Source: Martelella alba (GTDB lineage Bacteria > Pseudomonadota > Alphaproteobacteria > Rhizobiales > Rhizobiaceae). From it: a DNA stretch of 64,000 nucleotides. The stretch lies in the NCBI RefSeq assembly GCF_006516955.1, contig NZ_VHLG01000010.1, positions 124,001 through 188,000 of the forward strand, given 5' to 3'. Position numbers and translations under genes: made by a program. The notes beneath the pieces were generated by a model. The model did not search any database and was not told where the DNA came from. It saw only the letters and a list, made by a program, of their open reading frames with translations. This document shows positions 1 to 9,878 of this stretch, in pieces (the stretch's first letter is position 1; every line of letters starts with the position of its first letter).

Positions 1-1
1 C

Positions 2-253
2 CACAAGCGGCGACAGATACTTGGATTTCGACATCAATATCCCCTCGAAAATCAATCTGAACAGAATGCGCTCAGTCAAACCCCTTCAGGCTGGCATTCC
101 GGAATTGATTTTAGAGAAATTTCAGACGTTCCAAGCCCCCCATTTGGGGGGGCACCATCCAAAAAAAGCGCGGAAAATGCCTTTCTAAAAGGCCTTGGCG
201 CCTCACAAAATATGCCAGCCGCGTCCAAGCCGGAACAATTCAGACCCCAGTGA
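2..253 (+). CDS. C-terminal end of an unidentified protein, cut by window start
   Basis: A plus-strand frame is open from base 2 to a TGA at 251-253, about 83 residues, rich in Ser, Pro, Gln and Lys, with no motif I recognise. It is short and has low GC at third positions. The main support is a strong plus-strand terminator starting 8 bases after the stop. A second frame (from base 3, TAA at 186-188) is also open and has better third-position GC at its beginning, so the true frame is not certain. I cannot assign a function. The low-complexity tail resembles the ends of the orphan effector-like proteins elsewhere in the window, but that is a weak comparison. Confidence 0.4.
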   Translation, partial: HKRRQILGFRHQYPLENQSEQNALSQTPSGWHSGIDFREISDVPSPPFGGAPSKKSAENAFLKGLGASQNMPAASKPEQFRPQ

Positions 254-258
254 CCGCG

Positions 259-1467
259 TCAACCGACCCTGCTTTGGTCGGTTTTTGCAATACGCCCGAG
301 CATCATGGCAATCATGGAGCCGCCTGCAAGAATAACGGAGGCAGACAGGAAAACCATCGGTGGCGGCCCATGATCGGCAACAAATCCGCCAAACGCCATG
401 CCTGCGGCGCTCCCCGCTGTCAGCACGGCGGCGAGCCAGGACTGCCCCTCGGCCGTGCGGCCGCGCGGCAGCGCGTGGTCAATCATCTGCTGCATCAGGA
501 TGAGGCTCGGCGAAACGAACAGGCCGGCCACGTAGAGCAGTGGCAGCAGGATGAGAACAGGCAGACCGGCAAAAAGTGCTGTTGCTGCACCGGCGAGACC
601 GAGGCCGAAGCCACCCAGAAAAAGTGGCAGCAGAATGCGCGGCGCCGTTTTCCATTCGCGCGCCCCGAAGGCAAGCCCGCCCGAAATCGACCCCGAAGCG
701 GCGACGGCGAAAAGCAGACCAAGAAGATAGCCCTGAGAGGATCGCGCCTGCGCAGTCGCCGTCATCGCGACATCCATCTGCCCGAAGCCAAGCGAAAGAG
801 CCATCGCGATCAGAAGCACCGGAAGAATGATGATGACCGTCCTTCCGCCTTTAGTCAGCTGATCATTCTCATGTTCGCCGCCAATCTTTCCAGCCGGTGT
901 CGTTGCATAGAAAAGCCCACCGGCAAGCAGGAAAACGGCAGATGCGACCACCGGCAGCGCCGGTCCGCCGCTATAAAGCAGGCCAACCAGCATCGGTCCG
1001 ATGACAAACAGCGCCTCCACAGCGACAGCATCCAGCGCATAGGCTGAAGCGAGCAGTCCCGGCCGATCCGCCGTCAGATGCCGCCAGGCCAGCCGCATGG
1101 CAGGTGTGACCGGCGGAAAGAACAGGCCGACCATGAGTGCTGATCCAGCGATCGGCAGGAGGCCGAAACCAAGCCTCGCCGCTGCCAGTGCGATCAGCAG
1201 AAAGAAGGCAGAGACCGTACCCGTCAACATCATGATACGGCCGTGCGACCGGGCATCAAGCGCGCGGCCCCAGCCGGGGGCGGCAATTGCCGTTCCAACG
1301 GCAAAAGCGCCAGAAACCAGCCCGCCAGATGCATAGGAGCCGGTGGCGGCCTCGACCAGGATGAGAAGGCCCAGCGGTGTCATCGCCATCGGCAGCCGGG
1401 CGATGAAGGCTGCCAGACAGCACGAACGGATCGAGGCTAAGCTCAAAAGCGTGAGATAAGTCCTCAC
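259..1467 (-). CDS. MFS transporter
   Basis: A 402-residue integral membrane protein with about 12 hydrophobic segments and a hydrophilic central loop near residues 190-210, the usual MFS layout. The loop after the second helix (GRALDARSHGRI) resembles the short basic MFS loop between helices 2 and 3. It probably exports or imports a small molecule across the inner membrane; the substrate cannot be read from sequence. The start appears to be GTG at 1467, with GGAG about 9 bases upstream. It lies 117 bases after the nucleotidyltransferase gene on the same strand and may be co-transcribed with it. Confidence 0.85.
   Translation of the reverse strand: MRTYLTLLSLASIRSCCLAAFIARLPMAMTPLGLLILVEAATGSYASGGLVSGAFAVGTAIAAPGWGRALDARSHGRIMMLTGTVSAFFLLIALAAARLGFGLLPIAGSALMVGLFFPPVTPAMRLAWRHLTADRPGLLASAYALDAVAVEALFVIGPMLVGLLYSGGPALPVVASAVFLLAGGLFYATTPAGKIGGEHENDQLTKGGRTVIIILPVLLIAMALSLGFGQMDVAMTATAQARSSQGYLLGLLFAVAASGSISGGLAFGAREWKTAPRILLPLFLGGFGLGLAGAATALFAGLPVLILLPLLYVAGLFVSPSLILMQQMIDHALPRGRTAEGQSWLAAVLTAGSAAGMAFGGFVADHGPPPMVFLSASVILAGGSMIAMMLGRIAKTDQSRVG
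261..286 (+). terminator. Rho-independent terminator of the gene cut at the window start
   Basis: A perfect 8-bp inverted repeat (AACCGACC at 261-268, GGTCGGTT at 276-283) with a 7-base loop runs into a T-tract ending at 286. The T-run follows on the plus strand, so it serves the upstream plus-strand gene. It overlaps the last codons of the minus-strand MFS gene. Confidence 0.75.
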
Positions 1468-1584
1468 CCGGCAGCGCTCCGCCGATCACACATCAGATTG
1501 AAAAACATTGCGATTCCCCCCCCTCGTCCTGGGCGTGAGATTATCCGGCTTTCATGAACGCAACAAGAACGAAAAGAGGCATGG

Positions 1585-2391
1585 TCAGCCACAGGCCTCC
1601 GGTCTCTGAATGCCGAGTTCGCGCGCCAGATGCGCCCAGGTCGCGGCTTCCAGCGCCTCAGGCCAGGCAACGCCGGATCGCGCGGCAAGCGCCCGCGCGC
1701 GCGGAAGAAAGGCACAGGCAAAAGCCAGATGCGCGTCAATGACGGCATCATGTTCCGGAGCAGGGATGGCAAGGGATGAAAGCAGGGCCTGCTGCTCCGC
1801 TGTTATCAGCCGGTTCAGATGCAAGGCTCCGCCACGATGGGGGGCCGCCGTTTCAGCGATCAGTAACCCAACCAGCAGATTGCGCAGATGAAAGACGCCG
1901 GCCGGAGCGTTGCAATAGTCCTTGCGACCGAGAACGACAGGCATCAGACCAAGAATACGGATGAATTCCTCGATCTGCCACAAAAGGCGGGCCGGATCGG
2001 GCGATGGCGGCGAACTCTTCTCGGGCAATCGCGCAAACAACCCGTCATGGTCGAACAGAACTTTCAGCCCGTCCTGCGTCCGGCCGGAAAGGCCATCTGC
2101 CTGCACTGTCTGGACATCGATACGCAGCCATTCGACGCTCACTGCATTGATCAGCAGGTTTCTGCCGGGTCTTTCCCGCCAAAGCACGAGATCGCCAACG
2201 GTGCGGAGCGCCTCGCGCCAGAGCGGCGCGAAGGCTGAATTGTCCTCATCATCAAACACGGCAAGAAAATCGATATCGCTCAGGCGATCCTCAAGCCCGG
2301 CGCCATAGCTGCCAGCAAGAAACAGTGCGCGAACGGACCCCGTTTCGCAAAGCTTCGACGCAATGGCCTTGATCCGTTCAGCATGCTCCAT
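1585..2391 (-). CDS. Nucleotidyltransferase-domain protein
   Basis: A 268-residue soluble protein. The N-terminus has the polymerase-beta-type nucleotidyltransferase signature: GSYGAG at about residues 27-32, then S-D-I-D, whose two aspartates (about 39 and 41) would bind metal. The rest is helical and resembles aminoglycoside adenylyltransferase-like proteins, so the expected reaction is transfer of a nucleotide to a small molecule or protein. The substrate is unknown, and I would not call it a resistance gene from sequence alone. The ATG at 2391 follows an AAGGGG-type ribosome site. It sits 61 bases downstream of the beta-galactosidase gene on the same strand, but a functional link is not obvious. 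Confidence 0.75.
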   Translation of the reverse strand: MEHAERIKAIASKLCETGSVRALFLAGSYGAGLEDRLSDIDFLAVFDDEDNSAFAPLWREALRTVGDLVLWRERPGRNLLINAVSVEWLRIDVQTVQADGLSGRTQDGLKVLFDHDGLFARLPEKSSPPSPDPARLLWQIEEFIRILGLMPVVLGRKDYCNAPAGVFHLRNLLVGLLIAETAAPHRGGALHLNRLITAEQQALLSSLAIPAPEHDAVIDAHLAFACAFLPRARALAARSGVAWPEALEAATWAHLARELGIQRPEACG

Positions 2392-2452
2392 GCCATTTTC
2401 CCCTTCTCAGAAGGGTGAGATTAGGCCGTTTTACGTCATTGGCAACCGACGG

Positions 2453-4390
2453 TTACACCGCCTCGAAAATTGCCAGATCGCAGGCCGCGACGGTTTTGCC
2501 GCCGAGCAGGAAACGTTTGGCCGGTGTCTCGATCTCATAGGCGCCGGGGCCGTAATTGAAGACGATGGTCACCGGCCCGCGCGTCATCATGCGCACATGC
2601 TCGGGAAGTTCGCGACGCGGAATGTCATGCTCATCGAGAAGGCGGGCGAAGATCGCATGGAGGAGTTCAGGTTCAGCCCAGGCACCGAGATAATGCGCCC
2701 TGTCATTGCCGACCATCACCGGCAACCCGTCCTCTGTCGCAAGCAGAACCGCCATATCGGTTTCGATCCGTTCCAGCCAGCGCGTCACGTTGCCCGAAAG
2801 ACCTTCACCTGCGACCGGAATTTTCAGTCCCGGCCGAAGCGAGGACACTTCCGCGACCTTCAACGGCAGAACATCCTGCAACGGCCCCGGCGGCAGGGTT
2901 GCGGGGATTTCGAAATTGGCCAGTTTTGAACCGGAGCGCGGCCCGAAAACCAGATGGGCGTCCGTTTGACGGAACGCGTCCATCGCCGCTTCAGACACGA
3001 CCGGCATCGACGGAATGAAGACAAGATCATAGCCTTTAAGCGAGCGGCCGGGGGTTAGAACATCGACATTGATGCCGTGACGGCGCAGCGCCTCATACCA
3101 GCGATGCAGCAGGAGCTTGTAATTGAAGTCGTCGCCCTGCAGCTCGATCGTGGTGATCCAGGCTGCCTCATAGTCGAGCAGGATCGCGACCCGCGCCCGC
3201 TTAATCGGCGGCAGATCGCCGACGGCTTCGATTTCGCGCCCCAACTGCGTGACCTCGTGACCGCCGGGGGACAATTGCCTGTCCGGGCGCTGCAGGCCGG
3301 CATGCATCTGTTCCTGGGCGAAGGGAACCTGCCGCCAGCGGAAATAACTCACCACTTCCGCACCATGCGCCAGCGCCTCCCAGCCCCAGAGCCGCACCAT
3401 GCCGGCTTTCGGCGCCGGGTTCCAGTGGGCCCAGTTCACCGGGCCTGGCTGCTGCTCCATGATCCAGAAACGATCATTCCTCAGACGGCGATAGAGTTCA
3501 TGATGGAAGGCGGAGAAATCGGGATGCGAAGTATTGTACCAGCGTGCCCGCTCGTCGTCGGCCATCGGAAAATGCTCGACCTTGCCAAGCGGGTAGGAAT
3601 CCCAGGAACAGAAATCGAGACTTTCCGATAGCCGTGCATGATCGAACTGATGGAAAAAGCCCATGAAATTATGGGTGATGAAACGGCCCGGCGAATATTT
3701 GCGCAAGATCCCCGCCTGAAGCGCGCAATAGTCGGCAAGACTGTCGGAGGAGTAGCGCCAGAAATCGAGCAATGCTGCCGGATTGGCGTCGGAAACCTGC
3801 CCCGCCGGTGGGATGACCTCGTCGATCGTGCGAAATTCCATCGACCAGAAGGCATTGCCCCAGGCGCGGTTCAGCGCCTCGACGGACTGGTAGCGTTTTG
3901 TAAGCCAGCCGCGAAAGCCGGCTGCATCTTCCGGCCCGTAGAGCAAAACCGTATCGTCGCCACCGAACTCATTATCGATCTGCCAGCCGACAACCGCGTC
4001 GTGGTGGCCATAGCGTTTCGCCATTGCCGTGACGATCCGGTCGGTTTCGGCGCGGAAAGTTGATGATGCAGCGGTATAGTGGCGGCGCGAGCCGAAACCG
4101 CGCGCTCTGCCATCGGCAAAGACCGGCAGCACATCGGGATGGGCGTCGACCAGCCATTTTGGCGCAGCGGCCGTCGGCGTGCCGAGTACGATCTTCAGCC
4201 CCTCAGCCGCCAGCACGTCGATGGCGCGATCGAGCCAGGCCCAGTCATAGCGGCCGGGTTCCGGTTCCATTCGGCTCCAGGCAAATTCGGCGATGCGGAC
4301 ATAGCGAATGCCCATTTCACGCATCTTGCGGGCATCATCGGCCCACCAATCTTCGTCCCAGTGTTCGGGATAGTAGCAAACGCCGAGCAT
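2453..4390 (-). CDS. Beta-galactosidase, glycoside hydrolase family 42
   Basis: A 645-residue cytoplasmic GH42 enzyme of normal family length, starting at the conserved [11 protein letters not shown]. The acid/base glutamate is in WQIDNEFG (N140-E141) and the nucleophile in [11 protein letters not shown] (E312). The C-terminal part carries the trimerisation and beta-sandwich domains usual in this family. It hydrolyses terminal beta-galactosides. There is no signal peptide, so it acts on sugars after import. It lies 37 bases downstream of the carbohydrate ABC ATPase and is the last gene of that operon, which makes a beta-galactoside, possibly a plant oligosaccharide, the likely transported substrate. 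Confidence 0.93.
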   Translation of the reverse strand: MLGVCYYPEHWDEDWWADDARKMREMGIRYVRIAEFAWSRMEPEPGRYDWAWLDRAIDVLAAEGLKIVLGTPTAAAPKWLVDAHPDVLPVFADGRARGFGSRRHYTAASSTFRAETDRIVTAMAKRYGHHDAVVGWQIDNEFGGDDTVLLYGPEDAAGFRGWLTKRYQSVEALNRAWGNAFWSMEFRTIDEVIPPAGQVSDANPAALLDFWRYSSDSLADYCALQAGILRKYSPGRFITHNFMGFFHQFDHARLSESLDFCSWDSYPLGKVEHFPMADDERARWYNTSHPDFSAFHHELYRRLRNDRFWIMEQQPGPVNWAHWNPAPKAGMVRLWGWEALAHGAEVVSYFRWRQVPFAQEQMHAGLQRPDRQLSPGGHEVTQLGREIEAVGDLPPIKRARVAILLDYEAAWITTIELQGDDFNYKLLLHRWYEALRRHGINVDVLTPGRSLKGYDLVFIPSMPVVSEAAMDAFRQTDAHLVFGPRSGSKLANFEIPATLPPGPLQDVLPLKVAEVSSLRPGLKIPVAGEGLSGNVTRWLERIETDMAVLLATEDGLPVMVGNDRAHYLGAWAEPELLHAIFARLLDEHDIPRRELPEHVRMMTRGPVTIVFNYGPGAYEIETPAKRFLLGGKTVAACDLAIFEAV

Positions 4391-4427
4391 CAGGCTTTAT
4401 CCTTGTCTGTTCTTTTCGACTGACGGC

Positions 4428-5534
4428 TCATTCGGCCGCGGCGATGGTGCTGAACACCAGGGTTTCGCCGGAGGCGCTGAAAAGCTGGCAGGCCTGCGGC
4501 GTCAGCCCGAGCCTGATCTGATCGCCCGAGCGCACCCGGCTGACGCCATCGACCTTGACCGTCATCACCGTACCGGCATCGACGCGCACCGTCAGCAGGG
4601 TTTCGGATCCCAGATGCTCGACCAGTTCCACCGTGCCGGAAAGCCGGGCCGTCGCCCCTTCATCAAGGACAAAATGTTCCGGCCGGATCGCCAGCGTTAC
4701 TGCATCACCGGTTTTTATCTCCGTATCGCCGACGGGAAAGGCCATGACGGCGTCGCCAGGCAGAAGCAGGCTGGCAATGCCATCGGCCAGCGCATGCACC
4801 GTGGTTTCGATACAGTTGATCTTGGGCGAGCCGAGAAATTCGGCAACAAAACGATTGGCGGGCCTGAGATAGAGATCAAGCGGCGCGCCAACCTGCTCGA
4901 TCCGGCCGCCCGACAGAACCACAATCTTGTCGGCCATGGTCATGGCTTCAACCTGATCATGGGTCACATAGATCATGGTCGCGCCGAGATCGCGATGCAG
5001 CTTCAGGATTTCCACCCGCATTTCGTGGCGCAGTGCGGCATCGAGGTTTGACAGCGGTTCATCGAAGAGAAACACGCTTGGATCGCGCACGATGGCGCGG
5101 CCGATGGCGACGCGCTGGCGCTGACCGCCGGAAAGCTGGGCGGGCTTGCGTTCCTGAAGCGGTTCGAGGTGGAGCATGGCCGCAGCGCGCGCCAGCCGCT
5201 CGGCGATCAGCGCCTTGTCGACCTTGTTCATGCGCATGCCGAAGGTGATATTCTCCGCCACCGTCATATGCGGATAAAGCGCATAGGACTGGAACACCAT
5301 GGCAATGCCGCGATTGGCTGAATCGACATGGGTGATGTCGGTCCCATCAATCAGCAGGCTGCCGCCGGAAACCTGTTCCAGCCCGGCAATCAGCCGCAGC
5401 AGCGTGGATTTGCCACAGCCCGACGGGCCGACGAAAACAACGAATTCGCCCTTCTCGATCGACAGTGAAAGATCGTCAATCACGCGGGTCGGGCCGAAAT
5501 CCTTGGCAATATGGTCGAGGGTTACATAGGACAT
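4428..5534 (-). CDS. Carbohydrate ABC transporter ATP-binding protein (MsmK/UgpC type)
   Basis: A 368-residue ATPase of the CUT1 sugar-importer family. Walker A is GPSGCGKS at residues 36-43, the signature is LSGGQRQR, Walker B ends FLFDEP, and the switch histidine is in YVTHDQ. The last 130 or so residues form the regulatory OB-fold (TOBE) region typical of sugar ATPases, ending near residue 368. It follows the second permease gene by 18 bases. It would energise uptake through the two permeases upstream for delivery to the GH42 enzyme. Confidence 0.93.
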   Translation of the reverse strand: MSYVTLDHIAKDFGPTRVIDDLSLSIEKGEFVVFVGPSGCGKSTLLRLIAGLEQVSGGSLLIDGTDITHVDSANRGIAMVFQSYALYPHMTVAENITFGMRMNKVDKALIAERLARAAAMLHLEPLQERKPAQLSGGQRQRVAIGRAIVRDPSVFLFDEPLSNLDAALRHEMRVEILKLHRDLGATMIYVTHDQVEAMTMADKIVVLSGGRIEQVGAPLDLYLRPANRFVAEFLGSPKINCIETTVHALADGIASLLLPGDAVMAFPVGDTEIKTGDAVTLAIRPEHFVLDEGATARLSGTVELVEHLGSETLLTVRVDAGTVMTVKVDGVSRVRSGDQIRLGLTPQACQLFSASGETLVFSTIAAAE

Positions 5535-5552
5535 GTTTGAATTTCCGTTGGT

Positions 5553-6407
5553 TCAGCCCTTGGTGGCACCGAATGTGAGACCGGCGATGAATTGCCGTTG
5601 CATCAGGAAGAAGACGGCAACCGGCGGCACGGCGGCAAGCAGCGATCCCGCCGAAATCAGGTGCCAGGTGTTGGTCCAGGTCTCCTTCAGCGCCTGAATA
5701 CCGGCGGTAACGGGGCGGGCGCTGTCGGATTGCACGAGCACCAGCGACCAGAAATAATCGTTCCAGACAAAGGTGAAGATCAGCACGAAAAGCGCCGCCA
5801 TGGCGGGCCGCACCAGCGGCAGGATCACATGGAGAAAGATCTTGATCTCGCTGACACCTTCCACCCGTGCAGCCTCAATCAGTTCATTGGGCAGCTCGGC
5901 GATGAAATTGCGCATGAACAGCGTGCAGAACCCGGTCTGGAAGGCAATGTGGAAGATCACCAGTGCCCAGATCGTGTCATAGACCGGGATCACGTGAAGC
6001 GCGATATCGCGCACCGGGATCATCAGCATCTGGAACGGTACGAAATTGCCGGCAATGAACAGGGCCAGAAGCAGGGTCGCGCCGCGAAACCGGTATCGGC
6101 TGAGGGCAAAACCGGCCATGGCCGACAATGCGATGGAACCGACACAGGCCAAAAGCGTGATCACCGTCGAATTGAACAGGAAACGCAGCATCGGCGAGGA
6201 GGTGAAGACCCGGGTGTAATTGGCCACGGCGCTGATCTCGGTCGGCCAGCCCCAGTAATTGCCGGCATTCAGATCCTGAACCGAACGGATCGAGGTGACG
6301 GCAATGCCGACGATCGGCAACAGCCAGACAATCATCGCAACCCAGACGGTGGCGTAATAGAAGCGGCGGCGCGCTGGCGTGGCATTTTCAATCGGTGCAG
6401 GAAACAT
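5553..6407 (-). CDS. Carbohydrate ABC transporter permease (MalG/LacG type)
   Basis: A 284-residue permease with six hydrophobic segments and the coupling EAA loop ELIEAARVEGVSEIKIFLHVILP, which contacts the ATPase. The ATG at 6407 follows GAGAGG at suitable spacing; a GTG at 6425 would add six residues and overlap the upstream gene. It is the second inner-membrane subunit of the sugar importer. The stop of the partner permease is one base away, so the two are translationally linked. Confidence 0.9.
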   Translation of the reverse strand: MFPAPIENATPARRRFYYATVWVAMIVWLLPIVGIAVTSIRSVQDLNAGNYWGWPTEISAVANYTRVFTSSPMLRFLFNSTVITLLACVGSIALSAMAGFALSRYRFRGATLLLALFIAGNFVPFQMLMIPVRDIALHVIPVYDTIWALVIFHIAFQTGFCTLFMRNFIAELPNELIEAARVEGVSEIKIFLHVILPLVRPAMAALFVLIFTFVWNDYFWSLVLVQSDSARPVTAGIQALKETWTNTWHLISAGSLLAAVPPVAVFFLMQRQFIAGLTFGATKG

Positions 6408-6408
6408 G

Positions 6409-7329
6409 TCAGCGGCCTCTCGCACGCGGCAGCGACCGGATCAGATAGATCACGATGCAGATATCCATCAGGAAGAACAGGCAGGAGGCAATCGCCGCAC
6501 CATAGCCGATGCGGAAAGCGCCGAAGGTCTGTTCATACATATAATAGGCAAGCACGGTCGAGGACTGATAGGGTCCGCCATCGGTCATCACCGAAACCAG
6601 ATCGAAAGATCTGAGGGCGCCGACCACCGAAACAATCAACGCGATCGAGGTTGCGGGTTTGAGCTGCGGCAAAACGATATGCCAGAGCAGTTTGAACCCC
6701 TTCACGCCCTCCATGCGGGCCGCCTCCAGAAGCTCGGGATTGATGGCGGTCAGCCCGGTCAGATAGAGGATCATGCAATAGGCAACTTGCGGCCACAGGC
6801 CCGCGGCGATGATGACGAAAGTAGCGGTGCTTTCATTTTCCAGCAGAGCGACCGGCGGCAGGCCGAGGCCTTCGAGAATATGATTCAGCAGGCCGAAATC
6901 GGCATTGAAGAACCAGCTGAACATCAACCCCACCACGACCTGGGAGATGACGAAGGGCATGAAATAGAGCGACTTGACGAAGCGCATGCCGAAACCGCTC
7001 TGATTGAGAAACAGCGCCAGCGCCAGACCGAGAGCGGGTGAAACCAGAAAGGCCACCAGCCAGTAGATATTGTTCCTCAGCGCCGTCCAGAACACCGGAT
7101 CGTCGCGGAACAGCTCGACATAATTGCCAAGTCCGATAAAGCGCGGCGTTGACAGGCCATCCCAGTCATAAAGGCTGAGACGCAGGCTCTCGATCACCGG
7201 AATGATCACGAAAACAAGGAACATGATCACTGCGGGGGCAAGAAACAGCGCCGGTGCCAGCCGGCGCTGATGGCGTCGCCAGAAACCCGGCGATGCGGGC
7301 ATTGAGCTGTTCATAGTCTGCTCGGACAA
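6409..7329 (-). CDS. Carbohydrate ABC transporter permease (MalF/LacF type)
   Basis: A 306-residue permease with about six membrane segments, a cytoplasmic basic N-terminus (FWRRHQRRLAP) and the EAA loop ELLEAARMEGVKGFKLLWHIVLPQL. The best start is a TTG at 7329, preceded by GGGAG at 8 bases; an in-frame ATG lies at 7314. It pairs with the adjacent MalG-type subunit. A hairpin separates it from the binding-protein gene upstream, as in many sugar operons where the binding protein is made in excess. Confidence 0.9.
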   Translation of the reverse strand: MSEQTMNSSMPASPGFWRRHQRRLAPALFLAPAVIMFLVFVIIPVIESLRLSLYDWDGLSTPRFIGLGNYVELFRDDPVFWTALRNNIYWLVAFLVSPALGLALALFLNQSGFGMRFVKSLYFMPFVISQVVVGLMFSWFFNADFGLLNHILEGLGLPPVALLENESTATFVIIAAGLWPQVAYCMILYLTGLTAINPELLEAARMEGVKGFKLLWHIVLPQLKPATSIALIVSVVGALRSFDLVSVMTDGGPYQSSTVLAYYMYEQTFGAFRIGYGAAIASCLFFLMDICIVIYLIRSLPRARGR

Positions 7330-7380
7330 GAGGCGAACTCCCTGGCGGGCCTGTCAGCCGGCCTATTTCCGTTGTGAAAC

Positions 7381-7409
7381 GCCCCGCCGCCAGAAACAGG
7401 CGGCAGGGC
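7381..7409 (-). terminator. Intercistronic hairpin after the sugar-binding protein gene
   Basis: Two 11-base arms (7381-7391 and 7399-7409) pair with one mismatch around a 7-base loop, in the gap between the binding-protein stop and the first permease. There is no T-run. It is probably an mRNA-stabilising or partial-termination hairpin that raises binding-protein levels over permease levels. Confidence 0.55.
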
Positions 7410-7429
7410 ATATTTGTCCGACAGCCGGA

Positions 7430-8665
7430 TCAGTTCGGATAAGCGCGCTTTTCGGCCCGTTCAATATTGGCGAGGATCCGGTCAAGCCGTTCCGGGTGAA
7501 CCAGAAACTCCTGGAAGCCATCCATGGCGACGGTGGCAACCTGGCTGTCCGTATCCCGATCGATAAACTGCGCATAATATTCCGCACCAGCCGCAAGCTT
7601 GGCACTTTCTTCCAGCAGGCGGACATTCGGCGGCGTTGCATCCGGGTTGGCCGGCAGGTTCGGATAGATTTCCGTCATCAGCGACTGGGTATCGGGCTGC
7701 ATCAGGAAGGCCAGGAACATCTTGGCTTCCGGAATGTTCTTCGCCTTGGCCGGGATGTGATAGGTCTCGATCGGCGCATCCTCGGCGCGCGGAATATCGG
7801 GATTGATCACGGGGAAATTCATGACCCCGGTCACCGGCTCTGCTTCCGGCGTCAGGCTGGCGATCAGATAGTTGCCCATCAGCATCATTGCCGCCTCGCC
7901 CTGGTTCATCTTGGCAAGGCCTTCGCGCCAGGCAAGGCTGGTGTGGTTTTCGGCAAAGCAGTCGGCATCAACTAGCTTTTTCCATTCGCCAAACACCGCC
8001 TTGACCCTGTCATCGGTCCAGTCGACCTTGCCGTTCATCAGATCCATATGGAACTGATAGCCGTTGAGCCTGAGATCGATATAGTCGAACCACCCGGCAA
8101 GCGGCCAGGCACCCTTGGAACCGAGCGCAATCGGAATGATGTCACTGGCGCGGAAGGTCTTGCAGGCGGCGACAAGATCGTCAAAGGTTTCGATCGGGGC
8201 GGCAACACCGGCCTTTTCGAAAAGATCGGTGCGATAATAGACCGCCCATGTCGAATAGGATGTCGGCACGCCATATTGCTTGCCGTCGACGCTGACGGCG
8301 TCAACCATGCCAGGTCCGAACTCGGCCTTCATGTCGTCGGTCCAGATATCGGAGATATCGGCGAGCAGCCCCGGCTCGACCAGCTGGACCATCTTGTTAC
8401 CGGCATACCATTTGACGATATCCGGCGGGCTGGTGGTCAGCCAGTTGCGGATAGCCGTCTTGTTGCTTTCCTCGTCGTAGAAGTTGACCTCGACATCAAT
8501 GTCCGGGTGGATCTTTTCGAATGCAGCAACAGCGGCGTTGACCGATTCACGGTCAGGATCGCTGGCGACGGAGGCGTTGAAGACCACCGTGCCCGCCTGG
8601 GCCTGGGCGGCGGCAAAAAGGCCGGCGCCGATGAGAGCAGTCGCAATATGCTTGGAAATCGTCAT
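7430..8665 (-). CDS. Sugar ABC transporter substrate-binding protein
   Basis: A 411-residue periplasmic protein of the SBP_bac_1 sugar-binding family. The start at 8665 gives a clean signal peptide, MTISKHIATALIGAGLFAAAQAQA, with AQA cleavage. The open frame runs much further upstream, but that part reads through the promoter region. Features such as SDPDRESVNAAVAAFEKIHPDIDVEVNFYDEES and WYAGNKMVQL are typical of CUT1 binding proteins. It is the first gene of the operon that ends with the GH42 enzyme and captures the sugar in the periplasm. Confidence 0.92.
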   Translation of the reverse strand: MTISKHIATALIGAGLFAAAQAQAGTVVFNASVASDPDRESVNAAVAAFEKIHPDIDVEVNFYDEESNKTAIRNWLTTSPPDIVKWYAGNKMVQLVEPGLLADISDIWTDDMKAEFGPGMVDAVSVDGKQYGVPTSYSTWAVYYRTDLFEKAGVAAPIETFDDLVAACKTFRASDIIPIALGSKGAWPLAGWFDYIDLRLNGYQFHMDLMNGKVDWTDDRVKAVFGEWKKLVDADCFAENHTSLAWREGLAKMNQGEAAMMLMGNYLIASLTPEAEPVTGVMNFPVINPDIPRAEDAPIETYHIPAKAKNIPEAKMFLAFLMQPDTQSLMTEIYPNLPANPDATPPNVRLLEESAKLAAGAEYYAQFIDRDTDSQVATVAMDGFQEFLVHPERLDRILANIERAEKRAYPN

Positions 8666-8779
8666 GATACGGCCTCTGGAGTGCTTGTTATTGAATTTTA
8701 CCACTTGATTGTATGCAGATTGCGCACAAGAATTCGTCTTGTTTAAATCCGTTTTTTTCCCGGAAAGTAAGATTCCCAC
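8666..8779. promoter_or_regulatory. Divergent control region between sugar ABC operon and AraC regulator
   Basis: A 114-base AT-rich gap between divergent start codons (binding protein leftward, AraC regulator rightward). It must hold both promoters and presumably the AraC sites. I see no clean consensus promoter or long repeat in it. Confidence 0.6.
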
Positions 8780-9655
8780 ATGACGAAAACCCGCAAGGCA
8801 CCTTTTGGCATCGCCGAAAACCGGTTCTCCGCCGACAAGCGCGACCGCGTATTGCCGATGCGCGGTCCGCATGTTCATAACCAGATCGAGCTGAACCTGA
8901 TCCTGTCCGGCGCAGTGCGCTATATCTTCAACGGCAAGATTGTTGAGCTTTCGGCCGGTGACTTCGTATTCTTCTGGGGTGCCATTCCGCATCAGGTCGT
9001 CGACAGCGTTGATGATGCGTACTTCTCCTGCATCTATGTGCCGATTGAAACCTTCATGTTTTCCCCCCTCAGCCGGGCGCTGAAGCTTGCCGTCCTCAAT
9101 GGCGGCTTTATCCGCATTGATGAGAAACTGCCACTCGATGCCGATCTCATGGCGATGATCCAGAAGGATCTGCGCGCCAGTGAAGACGTGCTGTCGAGCC
9201 TGAATTACGGCCATCTCGAACTGCGTCTGCGCCGGGCTGACCTAACCGGCTGGAGCAATCTTCTGGCGACGGCGCCGAAGGTTGCCAATGCGCTCAAAGG
9301 CAATCACCGCAAGGTGGTGGAGATGACGCGCTATATCAGCGATCATGCCGATACCGATATCCGCATTGATGACGTGGCGCGGGCCGCTGATCTTCATCCC
9401 AAATATGCCATGGGGCTCTTCCGCCGCTCGACCGGCATGACGATCGCACAATATCTGTTGCGCTGCCGGCTGGTGACGGCGCAGCGCATGCTTTTGGGCT
9501 CGGAGAAAAGTGCTGCTGCCGTTGCCTATGAGGCGGGTTTCGGTTCGATCAGCCGATTCTATCAAGTGTTTCGCGAACAGACCGGCATGTCACCGAAACG
9601 CTTCCGCAATATCTACCGGCTCGATACCCCCGATCCGGGCCCCCCGCGTCATTAG
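8780..9655 (+). CDS. AraC-family transcriptional regulator, MelR-like
   Basis: A 291-residue regulator. The N-terminal cupin (residues about 25-100: HNQIELNLILSGAVRYIFNGK, FFWGAIPHQVVD) is close in pattern to the sugar-binding domain of MelR, the melibiose activator. The C-terminal 100 residues hold the two AraC helix-turn-helices, ending with FGSISRFYQVFREQTGMSP. It is divergent from the sugar ABC/GH42 operon by 114 bases and is the obvious candidate activator, with the imported galactoside as inducer. That pairing is inference from position and family. Confidence 0.9.
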   Translation: MTKTRKAPFGIAENRFSADKRDRVLPMRGPHVHNQIELNLILSGAVRYIFNGKIVELSAGDFVFFWGAIPHQVVDSVDDAYFSCIYVPIETFMFSPLSRALKLAVLNGGFIRIDEKLPLDADLMAMIQKDLRASEDVLSSLNYGHLELRLRRADLTGWSNLLATAPKVANALKGNHRKVVEMTRYISDHADTDIRIDDVARAADLHPKYAMGLFRRSTGMTIAQYLLRCRLVTAQRMLLGSEKSAAAVAYEAGFGSISRFYQVFREQTGMSPKRFRNIYRLDTPDPGPPRH

Positions 9656-9878
9656 AGCGCGATCCGCCCTTTATCGCAGCCATTTAGCCGCATTTCCCCG
9701 ACCATAAATATTGCAGATCATATGTAAGCTATTGACAGATAGTAGGCGGCGATATTCATTTGCAAAAGATTGTTCAACCGGTCAAAATTGACATTTGACG
9801 ATTGGATTTCCACCGGCAGCGAGAGTGTTAGTTTAATTTTTTGAATTCAGTCATGCACACGGAAAAAATACCTAACCC
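9656..9878. promoter_or_regulatory. Upstream region of the peptide-utilisation operon
   Basis: A 223-base AT-rich gap with several TTGACA-like hexamers (near 9733 and 9788). It probably contains the promoter for the dipeptidase/ABC operon, but I cannot pick one promoter with confidence. Confidence 0.4.

Noticed and set aside
250-1047. 265-residue plus-strand frame over the MFS gene
   Set aside because: Antisense shadow of a clear membrane transporter; the composition is Arg/Gln-rich as shadows usually are.
8666-9214. N-terminal extension of the sugar-binding protein
   Set aside because: The open frame runs through the divergent promoter and the AraC gene. The internal ATG at 8665 gives a perfect signal peptide.
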